Assembly: GCF_001721645.1 (NCBI RefSeq)
Contig: NZ_CP017141.1
Span: 5,766,001-5,830,000 of the forward strand
Reading direction: 5' to 3'
DNA: 64,000 bases
Source of the DNA: Pedobacter steynii
GTDB taxonomy: Bacteria > Bacteroidota > Bacteroidia > Sphingobacteriales > Sphingobacteriaceae
The position numbers and the translations under genes were made by a program. The notes under the pieces are model-generated. The model had not been told where the DNA came from. It worked only from the letters and a program-made list of their open reading frames with translations, and did not search any database. Positions 9,859 to 16,992 of the stretch are shown here, one piece after another. The number at the start of each line of letters is the position of its first letter. The first letter of the stretch is position 1.

Positions 9859-9890
9859 TTTGCACTATAGGTATAGTAGCCCTATATTTG
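9859..9890 (+). promoter_or_regulatory. Promoter of the tRNA-Lys gene
   Basis: TTTG at 9859-9862, a 20-base spacer, and TATATTTG at 9883-9890, an exact match to the Bacteroidota vegetative promoter pattern. Predicted transcription start is about 9895, roughly 45 bases before the mature tRNA. Confidence 0.8.
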
Positions 9891-9938
9891 CATCACTTTA
9901 AACGGAAACGCTTAGAGTAAAGCTGAAATAACAGCTTT

Positions 9939-10011
9939 GATTCCGTAGCTCAGCTGGTAGAGCATTACACTTTTAATGTAGTGGTCCTGGGTTCGAATCC
10001 CAGCGGGATCA
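9939..10011 (+). tRNA. tRNA-Lys (anticodon TTT)
   Basis: 73 nt. Acceptor arm GATTCCG pairs with CGGGATC (one G-T wobble). Anticodon loop CTTTTAA with anticodon TTT at 9972-9974, anticodon stem TTACA/TGTAG, and T-arm CTGGG-TTCGAAT-CCCAG. The CCA end is not encoded, as usual in this phylum. Its 3' end is the apparent attachment site of the genomic island that follows. Confidence 0.97.
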
Positions 10012-10013
10012 CG

Positions 10014-10041
10014 AAAGCCTCAATGCAAATTGAGGCTTTTT
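10014..10041 (+). terminator. Terminator after tRNA-Lys
   Basis: AAAGCCTCAAT pairs with ATTGAGGCTTT around a GCAA-type loop and is followed by TT. It begins three bases after the tRNA. Confidence 0.85.
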
Positions 10042-10118
10042 GCGTTAAAAGATATTTATAAGAATTATTCTAAATGGGCTATCTTAGAAATTATGTTTAT
10101 TGATAAACTCCGCTTTTA

Positions 10119-10553
10119 ATGAGATTATTTTCAATTATTCTTGTAGTTGTATTATCTATAATATTGTTGGTGTATTTTCTATTTGATCAGTCGGTTAGAG
10201 ATTTTGGTAGACCTACATATAGAATTATTCCCATTCTTTCACAGGATAAGAAATCTACAATTTATATCAAAACTAAAAATTGGGGTGTAACAGGCGATCA
10301 TCAACTCACTGTTGTTTCAACCTCTCCTGAAAAAGAATTTGAATCTGATTCTACGAAGGAAATAATTTTTAAAGGACTTGAGCCCTTCTTATATAAATCA
10401 AATAAAGATACATTATTCTTATACGTCTGGGAAAAGAGCATCATTCCTGAAAATTTTCGATCGAAATGGATAGTTAAACAAACCGAAATTGACAATTCTA
10501 AAATGATGAACTTAAGAAAAGATAATTCCTTTAATAAATTGAGTGAAGATTAA
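10119..10553 (+). CDS. Unknown membrane-anchored protein
   Basis: 144 aa, not recognised. Residues 3-24 form one hydrophobic segment (LFSIILVVVLSIILLVYFLF), which could be a membrane anchor or uncleaved signal; the remaining 120 residues are polar with alternating beta-like stretches and would lie outside the inner membrane. There is no lipobox. It is the first gene in the AT-rich island behind the tRNA-Lys gene, with no co-directional partner closer than about 90 bases. The frame is intact. Confidence 0.55.
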   Translation: MRLFSIILVVVLSIILLVYFLFDQSVRDFGRPTYRIIPILSQDKKSTIYIKTKNWGVTGDHQLTVVSTSPEKEFESDSTKEIIFKGLEPFLYKSNKDTLFLYVWEKSIIPENFRSKWIVKQTEIDNSKMMNLRKDNSFNKLSED

Positions 10554-10642
10554 GCCTCTTAAATGTGTGTATTGATTTCCGAATAAAATATTTTAAGCGC
10601 GGGAATACGACGAGGAAATATTTTGTATTAGATTAGCTGTCT

Positions 10643-11051
10643 ATGACAATAAATAAACCAAAGGTACCTAAAGGCTTAAGCTATATAATTAAATCTTCTC
10701 AGATCCAAGAGCTCTTTGAAGAACTTAAGCTTGGATATAGATATTTCGGTTAATTATTTTGTTTCAAAAGGGGGACCGCAGGGAATTAGGGTATTTGAAT
10801 GTTGCTATTGGCTTCCAAATATGAATATACCCTATGATAGACTTTACATAACAATTGGCACTGTCAGCGTTGATAAAAAAGATAAAATCGATACGCTTTT
10901 AAAGGTGCTTTTTCCGAAATTTAAAGAATGGGTGCTATTTATAATGTCCCAACCGGACAATTCGACCTTTTTAGAACCTAATAGCTATATACGAGCTAAT
11001 TTTATAAATGATGAGTTTGTATTGAAATCAAAGCCTGATTATATAATTTAA
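10643..11051 (+). pseudogene. Unknown small protein gene, probably frameshifted
   Basis: Two frames join naturally. An ATG at 10643 opens a 36-codon frame (MTINKPKVPKGLSYIIKSSQ...ELFEELKL) that stops at about 10753. The +1 frame carries on from the same place as DIDISVNYFVSKGG... to 11051. Removing one G in CTTGGATATAG near 10731 gives a continuous product of about 135 aa, and the total span is 3n+1. The downstream frame alone has only a TTG start inside the first frame. The product is not recognised. A sequencing error is an alternative to true decay. Confidence 0.55.
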
Positions 11052-11154
11052 TCGCTCCTTGCACATTCAAGAGAAAATTTTAAAACCCACAATAATAGCT
11101 TCCGATTCCTTTGCTTAGAGCCTCAATTAGCACTTAAACTGCAGAAGGCAGCTA

Positions 11155-11200
11155 CCAGCGGGATCGTAAAAACTCTCACAGAAACGCAGGCTTTTTGCAT
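11155..11200. repeat. Degenerate copy of the tRNA-Lys 3' end and its terminator
   Basis: CCAGCGGGATC (11155-11165) equals the last bases of the tRNA-Lys gene, and the AGGCTTTTTGC a little further on equals the descending arm of the tRNA terminator. Both in the same order suggests an old attachment-site copy. Each match alone is only 11 bases, so this is tentative. Confidence 0.4.
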
Positions 11201-11363
11201 TTGGAGTTAACCAAGGGCATTTAGCATTGATTCTATTTCAGACTGCTAAAATTTTTCATTTCTGCATTCGCTTTCTATACCTAGATCTCCAACATTATTA
11301 TGGGCTGTAATGGGAACATCAAAGGATACCCACAGCGTTTTACTCAAAATATTTGTACCACTC

Positions 11364-11786
11364 TCAAATATATTGTTGTTCAGATATCTCTCCATTAAAC
11401 CAGCAATCAAAGAAATTGACAAAGCCACGAAAACGATTACCATTAATTGTTATAAAATTGCCTTTAGAGTTGTGTCCACCAGCATTGAAATCTAAATATT
11501 CGTCAAATACGCAATTGTCAATGATCAAGCCTCCAATGAAATAGCAAAAATCAAATGAAGCAGCTTTTACATAGGTGTTTTTCATTGTTACATGCTTATT
11601 AAACTGTGTGCCAATACAAAAGAGATTTTCAATGATGCAATTTTCGATGATAATCTCTTTGTCCCATTCGCTTCCGCCCCCTATATTTAAAATTCCGGTG
11701 ATAAATACATCTCTCAGGGGAATTCCACTGTCGATATTTTTTTTGGCCTCTTTTGCAGATATGCTATTAATTGGATTATTTGTCAT
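11364..11786 (-). CDS. Pentapeptide-like / beta-helix small protein, possibly frameshifted at its end
   Basis: 140 aa. From about residue 45 the chain shows repeating short hydrophobic and asparagine-containing steps (IIIENCIIENLFCIGTQF, VTMKNTYVKAASF, GLIIDNCVFDEYLDF), which suggests a small right-handed beta-helix; no known family is certain. It stops in SEQQYI, but a second frame continues from the same point to 11246 with a plausible sequence (FESGTNILSKTLW...), so the original gene may have run to 11246 and lost its frame near 11370. Function unknown. Confidence 0.5.
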   Translation of the reverse strand: MTNNPINSISAKEAKKNIDSGIPLRDVFITGILNIGGGSEWDKEIIIENCIIENLFCIGTQFNKHVTMKNTYVKAASFDFCYFIGGLIIDNCVFDEYLDFNAGGHNSKGNFITINGNRFRGFVNFFDCWFNGEISEQQYI

Positions 11787-11848
11787 TCAATCACTTATGC
11801 TCTAAAGCTTTATGAGAACTGGTATTAAGATGAACATTTATCTAAGAT

Positions 11849-12237
11849 TTAAAACAAGGTGATTCCATAACCAACTAAAGTGAAGATCAAAGCAAATACT
11901 ATTACGCCAATTGAGGTTTTAGGTCCAATCATTTTTATAGATTGTTCTTTTGTATAACCACTATTTGATTTAAATCTAATAGACAATAAAAATCCAATAG
12001 TACTGTCAAATAATGCTAAAAAACAGTTAATTATTAGCGCTGTGTTTAAATCAGTTATTCTACAGATGAGATAAGCAAGCATGATGTATAAAATCGCTGA
12101 AAGTGCACTAAATAAGAGTATTTGAAATTGAGTTTTCTCGATAATATCGCCCCAAGTGTCGCTATTACCAAAATGACAAATAAACCTGAAATTAAATACC
12201 ATATCATACTATTAAAGTTATTCATTTTGTTGAACAT
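11849..12237 (-). pseudogene. Multi-pass membrane protein gene with a frameshift
   Basis: The first frame (start at 12225 or 12237) encodes one membrane helix, MIWYLISGLFVILVIATLGA, then runs into unlikely sequence. A second frame takes up at about 12150 with IIEKTQFQILLFSALSAILY and continues through two or three more hydrophobic helices to 11849 (GVIVFALIFTLVGYGITLF). Neither frame alone makes a sensible protein; joined they give about 125 aa with four membrane segments. Product not recognised. Frameshift or sequencing error near 12150. Confidence 0.55.
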
Positions 12238-12396
12238 TGATGCTTTCGAAAATAGAGTTTTTTTTTAACAGCCGAAAGATACGATCATAAATTGATTTGG
12301 ATATTACTGAATTCAATTGGAATATTATCTTCAGTTCTAACTGAGATTGTGTAATTCAGATGGTATGTGTAAATTGCAATATAATTTAGGCGCGAG

Positions 12397-12576
12397 ATGA
12401 AAAAAGAATCTAAAGACAATCTTAACGAACTTCCAAGAACATGCGTTACCAAATTATCTGATAATGAGCGTCTGCTTAAAGATATATTCCGTTCTGATAT
12501 TGATAAGCTTAAACTCTTTACCAAAATGTTACGTACAAATAGTCTTTTAGATAAGGCCGTTATTATTCATAAATAA
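12397..12576 (+). CDS. Small unknown protein upstream of the nucleotidyltransferase
   Basis: 59 aa, starting MKKESKDNLNELPRTCV, rich in lysine, leucine and charged residues and probably helical. It ends four bases before the start of the next gene, so the two are surely co-transcribed. A purine-rich stretch (GGCGCGAG) precedes the start. Not recognised as a family. Its position suggests a partner of the nucleotidyltransferase, as in two-gene toxin-antitoxin or abortive-infection modules, but this is inference from layout only. Confidence 0.55.
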   Translation: MKKESKDNLNELPRTCVTKLSDNERLLKDIFRSDIDKLKLFTKMLRTNSLLDKAVIIHK

Positions 12577-12580
12577 TTTT

Positions 12581-13060
12581 ATGGATGTTTTAGATGAAGT
12601 ATTGCTTCGATTTTGGAACTCATTAAATAATCATAGTGTAAAGTATATTATGGTTGGAGGATTTGCCACAAGATTTCATGGCTTTAATCGAAGTACAGAT
12701 GATCTGGATATTTGGTTATACGACACATTAGATAATAGGAAAAATCTTAGAGCTGCATTCAACGAATTGGATTATGGCGATTTTCCATCTTTTGAAACTA
12801 TGGAATTTGTACCTGGATGGACGAGTATCTATATAGATAACGCAATCGAACTGGATATTATGACTACTATGAAAGGATTAGAGTCTCTTTCTTTTTTAGA
12901 GTGTCTTGACCTTGCATCCATTGCAGCTTTTGATAATATAAAAGTTCCATTTTTGCATATCAATCAATTAATAGCTAATAAAAAAGCAGTAAACAGGCCA
13001 AAAGATCAAATCGATGTAATTGAGCTGGAAAAAATCAGAGAATTACGAAATAATATATAA
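12581..13060 (+). CDS. Nucleotidyltransferase-fold protein (AbiEii/DUF6036-like)
   Basis: 159 aa. It has the polymerase-beta-type nucleotidyltransferase signature: a glycine pair then a charged hairpin (MVGGFATRFHG, residues 24-34), two metal-binding aspartates in TDDLDIW (Asp41 and Asp43) and a third at Asp92 (IELDIM). The C-terminal KKAVNRPKDQIDV resembles the conserved lysine/aspartate region of AbiEii-like and DUF6036 proteins. Such enzymes move nucleotides onto RNA, proteins or antibiotics, and many act as toxins or phage-defence factors. It is the last gene of the island and appears intact. The exact role is inference. Confidence 0.75.
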   Translation: MDVLDEVLLRFWNSLNNHSVKYIMVGGFATRFHGFNRSTDDLDIWLYDTLDNRKNLRAAFNELDYGDFPSFETMEFVPGWTSIYIDNAIELDIMTTMKGLESLSFLECLDLASIAAFDNIKVPFLHINQLIANKKAVNRPKDQIDVIELEKIRELRNNI

Positions 13061-13196
13061 TTGTATTTCTTAAAATAAATCATGTATTTTAGAAAATAGC
13101 ATTTGCAGCAAAAACATATAATAAAAAGGTGAGTGTTCCGGTGAGTACCAAATACAATACCTCCCAGATAATGAATAAACGTTGATTTTCACACCA

Positions 13197-13219
13197 GGTT
13201 CGAATCCCAGCGAGATCAC
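13197..13219 (+). repeat. Copy of the tRNA-Lys 3' end (attR-like)
   Basis: Twenty-three bases matching 9990-10012 of the tRNA-Lys gene with one change (G to A at the second G of the acceptor arm). No tRNA body precedes it, so it is an attachment-site repeat, not a gene. It marks the far end of the island. Confidence 0.75.
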
Positions 13220-13249
13220 AAAAAGGCTTAGAAAAATCTAAGCCTTTTT
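13220..13249. terminator. Terminator between the island and the GAPDH gene
   Basis: AAAAAGGCTTAG pairs with CTAAGCCTTTTT around AAAAAT. It directly follows the attR-like repeat, as a tRNA terminator would, so it may be the original tRNA-Lys terminator moved here by the insertion. It can also act on the minus strand downstream of the GAPDH gene. Confidence 0.8.
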
Positions 13250-13340
13250 CGTTTTAAACCCCTTTAAATTTCCTATATCTATCTCAGCCACAGCAAACTA
13301 TTAGATGAGCAGGGACTTTGTTTTGACACCACATTCCTGA

Positions 13341-14318
13341 TTACAACAAAGGAATTAATTCGGCTATCCTGTTGGAAATCCCTACCTCATTATCATACCA
13401 GGCAACAACTTTAACAAACTTTCCAATAGCTTTGGTGAGACTGCCGTCAACAATTGAGGAATGTGTGTTACCCAGAATATCTGAAGAAACAAAAGGTTCT
13501 TCTGTATATTCCATGATGCCTTTAAGCGAGTTATCAGCATAAGATTTAAACAGGTTATTCAGTTCGGTAACAGACGCTTCTTTTTTTAAGTTAATTGACA
13601 AATCCACAATAGAAGCATCAATTACAGGAACCCGATAAGAGTAACCATCCATTTTACCTTTTAAATCAGGCAGCACATCGCCAATGGCTTTGGCTGCCCC
13701 CGTAGTTGTAGGGATAATGGAATAAGATGCTGCCCGCGCTCTTCTCAAATCTTTATGGGGGGCATCCTGCAAATTTTGATCAGAGGTAAAAGCATGAACA
13801 GTAATCATGTAACCCGATTCAATTCCAAATTCCTTATCCAGTATAGATAATATCGGGGCGATGCTACCAGTAGTGCAGGAAGCAGTTGAATAAATCAAAT
13901 CATCTCCTATTAACCCTGTATTAACGCCATGTACAATTGTTTTTACACCACCAGAGGCGGGTGCAGTAATCAATACTCTTTTTGCTCCTGCATTGATATG
14001 GGAATAGGCTGAGGCTTTATCAGTAAACCTTCCCGTTGATTCTATGACTACATCGATTGCCAAATCTTTCCAGGGAAGCTTTACCGGATCTCTTTCACTC
14101 AATAAGCGTATACGCTTGCCATTCACGATCATCATATCGCCCTCGCTATCTACCTCTCCCGGAAACCGTCCATGCGCAGTATCATATTTAAGCAAATGTG
14201 TTAATGTTTTGATGTCTGTCAGATCATTCACTGCGACAACTTCTATTTCCGGTTTATCTTGTAATGCCCGAAGGGTCATTCTCCCTATGCGGCCGAATCC
14301 GTTAATTGCGATTTTCAT
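13341..14318 (-). CDS. Glyceraldehyde-3-phosphate dehydrogenase family, atypical paralogue
   Basis: 325 aa from the start at 14318 (MKIAINGFGRIG). An upstream in-frame ATG at 14363 would add 15 unlike residues and overlap the next gene, so it is rejected. The NAD-binding motif INGFGRIG and the catalytic Cys148 are present, along with the HAFTSDQNLQD region and SYSIIPTTTGAAKA. The active-site motif is STASCTTGSIAP rather than the near-universal SNASCTTN, and the chain is slightly short. This suggests a secondary paralogue rather than the main glycolytic enzyme. It lies 10 bases behind the GlxA-type regulator, probably as one operon. Confidence 0.88.
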   Translation of the reverse strand: MKIAINGFGRIGRMTLRALQDKPEIEVVAVNDLTDIKTLTHLLKYDTAHGRFPGEVDSEGDMMIVNGKRIRLLSERDPVKLPWKDLAIDVVIESTGRFTDKASAYSHINAGAKRVLITAPASGGVKTIVHGVNTGLIGDDLIYSTASCTTGSIAPILSILDKEFGIESGYMITVHAFTSDQNLQDAPHKDLRRARAASYSIIPTTTGAAKAIGDVLPDLKGKMDGYSYRVPVIDASIVDLSINLKKEASVTELNNLFKSYADNSLKGIMEYTEEPFVSSDILGNTHSSIVDGSLTKAIGKFVKVVAWYDNEVGISNRIAELIPLL

Positions 14319-14328
14319 ATTGTTTCTA

Positions 14329-15396
14329 TTAATTTCTGTGGTATACATTAGGTTGAATGACATCGTTAATGCCAGGTGTTTTGATTGAGGTCCTGAACGC
14401 CCGCCGATAGTCGGAAGGTGTAGTCATTAAGTGCCTCAGAAAGGTTCGTCTCATGGAAACCAATCCGCCTAAGCCACATTTTTCAGCTATGCCTTCAAGT
14501 GACATATCCGTATCTTCCAGATATTTACGGGCAGTCTCCACCCTTAGTTTTTCAATGAATTTTGCAGGAGGTAAACCAGTTTGTTTATGAAAGACCCGTG
14601 TAAAATTTCTCGGACTCATATTTAAATGATCGGCGATCCGGCCGACATCCAACGGCTGGTGCAGGTTTTCGTTAAACCAGTCATACAGTTTTTCAGCAAT
14701 ATTCGAACTTTCATACACTGGTAACAAGTTGGCAAACTGAACCTGAAAACCGGGTCTGGATAGGTAAAAAATCAATCTCCTGGCTACCTGAATGGCAATG
14801 TCTTTTCCATGGTCTTCTTCTACCAAAGCCAGTGCAAGATCAATTCCTGAAGACACTCCGCCAGAAGTATAGATGTGTCCATCACCAGTGTAAAATGCAT
14901 TGGTATTCACTTCAACAAGCGGATATTCCTTCTTTAGCCTCTCACTCAATTGCCAATGTGTGGTTGCCTTTTTTCCGTTCAATAATCCGGCCTCAGCTAA
15001 AGCAAATGCGCCTCCACAAACTGATCCGATCCGGCGTGTATTATTTTCACTTACGAATGATAACCAATTACAAAAATCAGTGTATGCTGACTTTTGTAAA
15101 GTCTGAAAGTCATTTCCAGCAACGATCAAGGTATCAATAGGTGTTGTAATTTCCATCGCACTGTACTGACAGACAATTTCAATTCCAGTTGAGGTAGCAA
15201 CTTTCCTATCAGGAGTTGGAGATACAATCAGAACATCATAGCCCATTTTTGAACCAGAAAGACTTAAACACTTGTCTGCATTAGTAAAAACATCAGCCGG
15301 ACCGGCAAAATCAAGCAACATATTGCCCGACATGGCTACAATTACGACCTGTTTTCTTAGCGAACGATTAACGGTTACTACTTTATCCTCATTCAT
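14329..15396 (-). CDS. GlxA-family transcriptional regulator (DJ-1/PfpI domain plus AraC HTH)
   Basis: 355 aa. Residues about 15-200 form a DJ-1/PfpI-like domain (VVIVAMSGNMLLDFAGPADVF) with a cysteine in the nucleophile elbow (C127, VCGGAFALAEAG); residues about 225-335 are an AraC-type double helix-turn-helix (VGRIADHLNMSPRNFTRVF and SLEGIAEKCGLG). GlxA-type proteins sense an unknown ligand and usually activate nearby genes; here the likely target is the GAPDH paralogue 10 bases downstream. A consensus promoter lies so close to the ATG that the transcript would be leaderless or nearly so. Confidence 0.93.
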   Translation of the reverse strand: MNEDKVVTVNRSLRKQVVIVAMSGNMLLDFAGPADVFTNADKCLSLSGSKMGYDVLIVSPTPDRKVATSTGIEIVCQYSAMEITTPIDTLIVAGNDFQTLQKSAYTDFCNWLSFVSENNTRRIGSVCGGAFALAEAGLLNGKKATTHWQLSERLKKEYPLVEVNTNAFYTGDGHIYTSGGVSSGIDLALALVEEDHGKDIAIQVARRLIFYLSRPGFQVQFANLLPVYESSNIAEKLYDWFNENLHQPLDVGRIADHLNMSPRNFTRVFHKQTGLPPAKFIEKLRVETARKYLEDTDMSLEGIAEKCGLGGLVSMRRTFLRHLMTTPSDYRRAFRTSIKTPGINDVIQPNVYHRN

Positions 15397-15400
15397 AAAA

Positions 15401-15431
15401 CAAATTTATAACCTAAGTTAACTGTCTCAAA
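15401..15431 (-). promoter_or_regulatory. Promoter of the glxA-type regulator
   Basis: On the minus strand TTTG (15431-15428), a 19-base spacer, then TAAATTTG (15408-15401), an exact fit to TTTG-N19-TAnnTTTG. The predicted start of transcription, about five bases on, falls at the ATG (15396), implying a leaderless mRNA. Confidence 0.72.
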
Positions 15432-15483
15432 GGACATATTTTATACAATTCAGGCCAATAGAAACGGACGGGTATAATAAGCA

Positions 15484-15524
15484 AAAAAGCCCCCAAAAAG
15501 TTTAGACTTTATCGGGGGCTTTTT
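15484..15524 (-). terminator. Terminator of the RND efflux operon
   Basis: AAAAAGCCCCC (15484-15494) pairs with GGGGGCTTTTT (15514-15524). It lies 35 bases past the stop of the outer membrane component and can work in both directions. Confidence 0.88.
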
Positions 15525-15558
15525 CATTTATAGGTATTCAAAAACTTGTGATCAGACC

Positions 15559-16992
15559 TTATTTCCAGCCTCCTCCCAAATCCCGATAAAAATGAACTAC
15601 GGCATTCATCTGTTCTTTTTTGGTTTCGATCAGTTCCAGTTTAGACTCCAGCGCATCTCTTTGAGTCATCAATACCTCAAAGTAATCCACTCTCGCCGAC
15701 TTAAACAAGTCATTTGAAGCATCAATTGATTTGTCCAGGGCGTTTACCTGCTGCGATTTCAGACCATAGCTCTTTTCCAGGTTGCTAATCCTGGAAAGCT
15801 GGTTTGAAACTTCCAGATAGGCATTCAGAATCGTACGTTCATAGTTATACATCGCCTGAAGTTGTCGTGAGTTGGCATTAAAAAACTCTGCTTTGATGGC
15901 ATTTCTGTTGATGAGCGGCCCGGCAATATCTCCGGCCAGCGAATACAATACTGATTCCGGAAACTTAAGAAAATAAGAGGGTTTAAAAGCCTGTAAGCCT
16001 AAGGAAGCAGAAATATCAAATGAAGGATAAAACTCTGCTCTTGCGACTTTCACATCCAGCTTTGCAGCGGCCAATTCAAGTTCGGCCTGTTTAACATCAG
16101 GACGGTTAGCCAGCAACTGAGAAGGAACTCCCGAGTTAACAACTGAGGGCAGCAAGCTTAAAAAACTTCCTCTGTCCCGCTTAATCGGCTGTGGATAACG
16201 ACCCAGCAGAAAATTAATCCTACTCTCTGTTTCTTTGATTTTCTGAAGGATTTCGAACTCCAGACTTTTGGAAGCCATGACTTCAGCCTGAAATTTTTGC
16301 ACGGCAAGCTCTGTTGACCTTGATGCTTCTTTCTGGATTTTAACAATCTCCAATGCATTTTTTTGCAATTCAATATTCTGCTTTACGATTTCCAGCTGGT
16401 TATCCTGGGCCAATAATTCATAATAGGAATCTGCAACTTCTGCGATTAAATTTGTCAGCACAAAATTTTTGCCCTCAAGGGTGGCCAGGTATCTGCTTAT
16501 CGCTGCTTTCTTTGAATTACGCAGCTTTTTCCAGATATCCACCTCCCAGTTGGCATGAATAGCCAAAGTATAATCCATCAATGGATCAGGCATTTCTTTA
16601 CCCGGAGCAATCTCAGTACTGGCATCACCTGCACCCTGGCTCGTATATCTACCTACCTTTTCAACTCCAAGGCCTGCTCCCAGCCCAACGGTCGGCAACA
16701 ATGCACCCTTCTTAATCCGGATGTCATTTCTGGCGATTTCGATTTCCTGCATGGTAATCATCAACTCCTGATTATTTTTCAAAGCAGTATCAATCAAGTC
16801 GACCAGATTCTTATCCTTAAAGAAGCTGCGCCATGGAATGGCCGAAGTGTTGGTTGTATCCTGACTCTTGTCATAAGTGTCAGGAACGGTGACGTTCGCT
16901 TTGGATGTCGCCACCGACGGCACCTTGCAGCTTGCTATTGCAAGACAAACGCTCAGCGCAATTATACATCGATATAACTTATTTTTATACAT
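15559..16992 (-). CDS. RND efflux outer membrane lipoprotein (OprM/NodT family)
   Basis: 477 aa, standard length. A signal peptide ends at a lipobox with Cys22 (LAIASC), so the protein is lipidated. The two internally repeated TolC-type alpha-hairpin/beta-barrel halves are visible, including GLGAGLGVEKVGRY and the LLANRPDVKQAELELAAAK signature. It forms the trimeric exit duct in the outer membrane for the pump encoded just upstream; the genes overlap by eight bases, so they are translated together. Substrate is not predictable. It is the last gene of the operon. Confidence 0.94.
   Translation of the reverse strand: MYKNKLYRCIIALSVCLAIASCKVPSVATSKANVTVPDTYDKSQDTTNTSAIPWRSFFKDKNLVDLIDTALKNNQELMITMQEIEIARNDIRIKKGALLPTVGLGAGLGVEKVGRYTSQGAGDASTEIAPGKEMPDPLMDYTLAIHANWEVDIWKKLRNSKKAAISRYLATLEGKNFVLTNLIAEVADSYYELLAQDNQLEIVKQNIELQKNALEIVKIQKEASRSTELAVQKFQAEVMASKSLEFEILQKIKETESRINFLLGRYPQPIKRDRGSFLSLLPSVVNSGVPSQLLANRPDVKQAELELAAAKLDVKVARAEFYPSFDISASLGLQAFKPSYFLKFPESVLYSLAGDIAGPLINRNAIKAEFFNANSRQLQAMYNYERTILNAYLEVSNQLSRISNLEKSYGLKSQQVNALDKSIDASNDLFKSARVDYFEVLMTQRDALESKLELIETKKEQMNAVVHFYRDLGGGWK

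Larger units (their letters stand above)
10012..13219. mobile_element. Decaying genomic island bounded by tRNA-Lys and a copy of its 3' end
   Basis: The 23 bases ending at 10012 (tRNA 3' end) recur with one mismatch at 13197-13219, the classic attL/attR pattern of integration into a tRNA gene. A shorter degenerate copy lies at 11155-11200, suggesting stacked insertions. The interior is visibly more AT-rich than the flanks. It contains small orphan genes, at least two of which are frameshifted, and a nucleotidyltransferase. No integrase, relaxase or transposase remains, so this is a remnant. Confidence 0.6.

Noticed and set aside
14319..14363. Upstream start of the GAPDH gene at 14363
   Set aside because: The extra 15 residues do not fit the family N-terminus, and the start would overlap the regulator gene.
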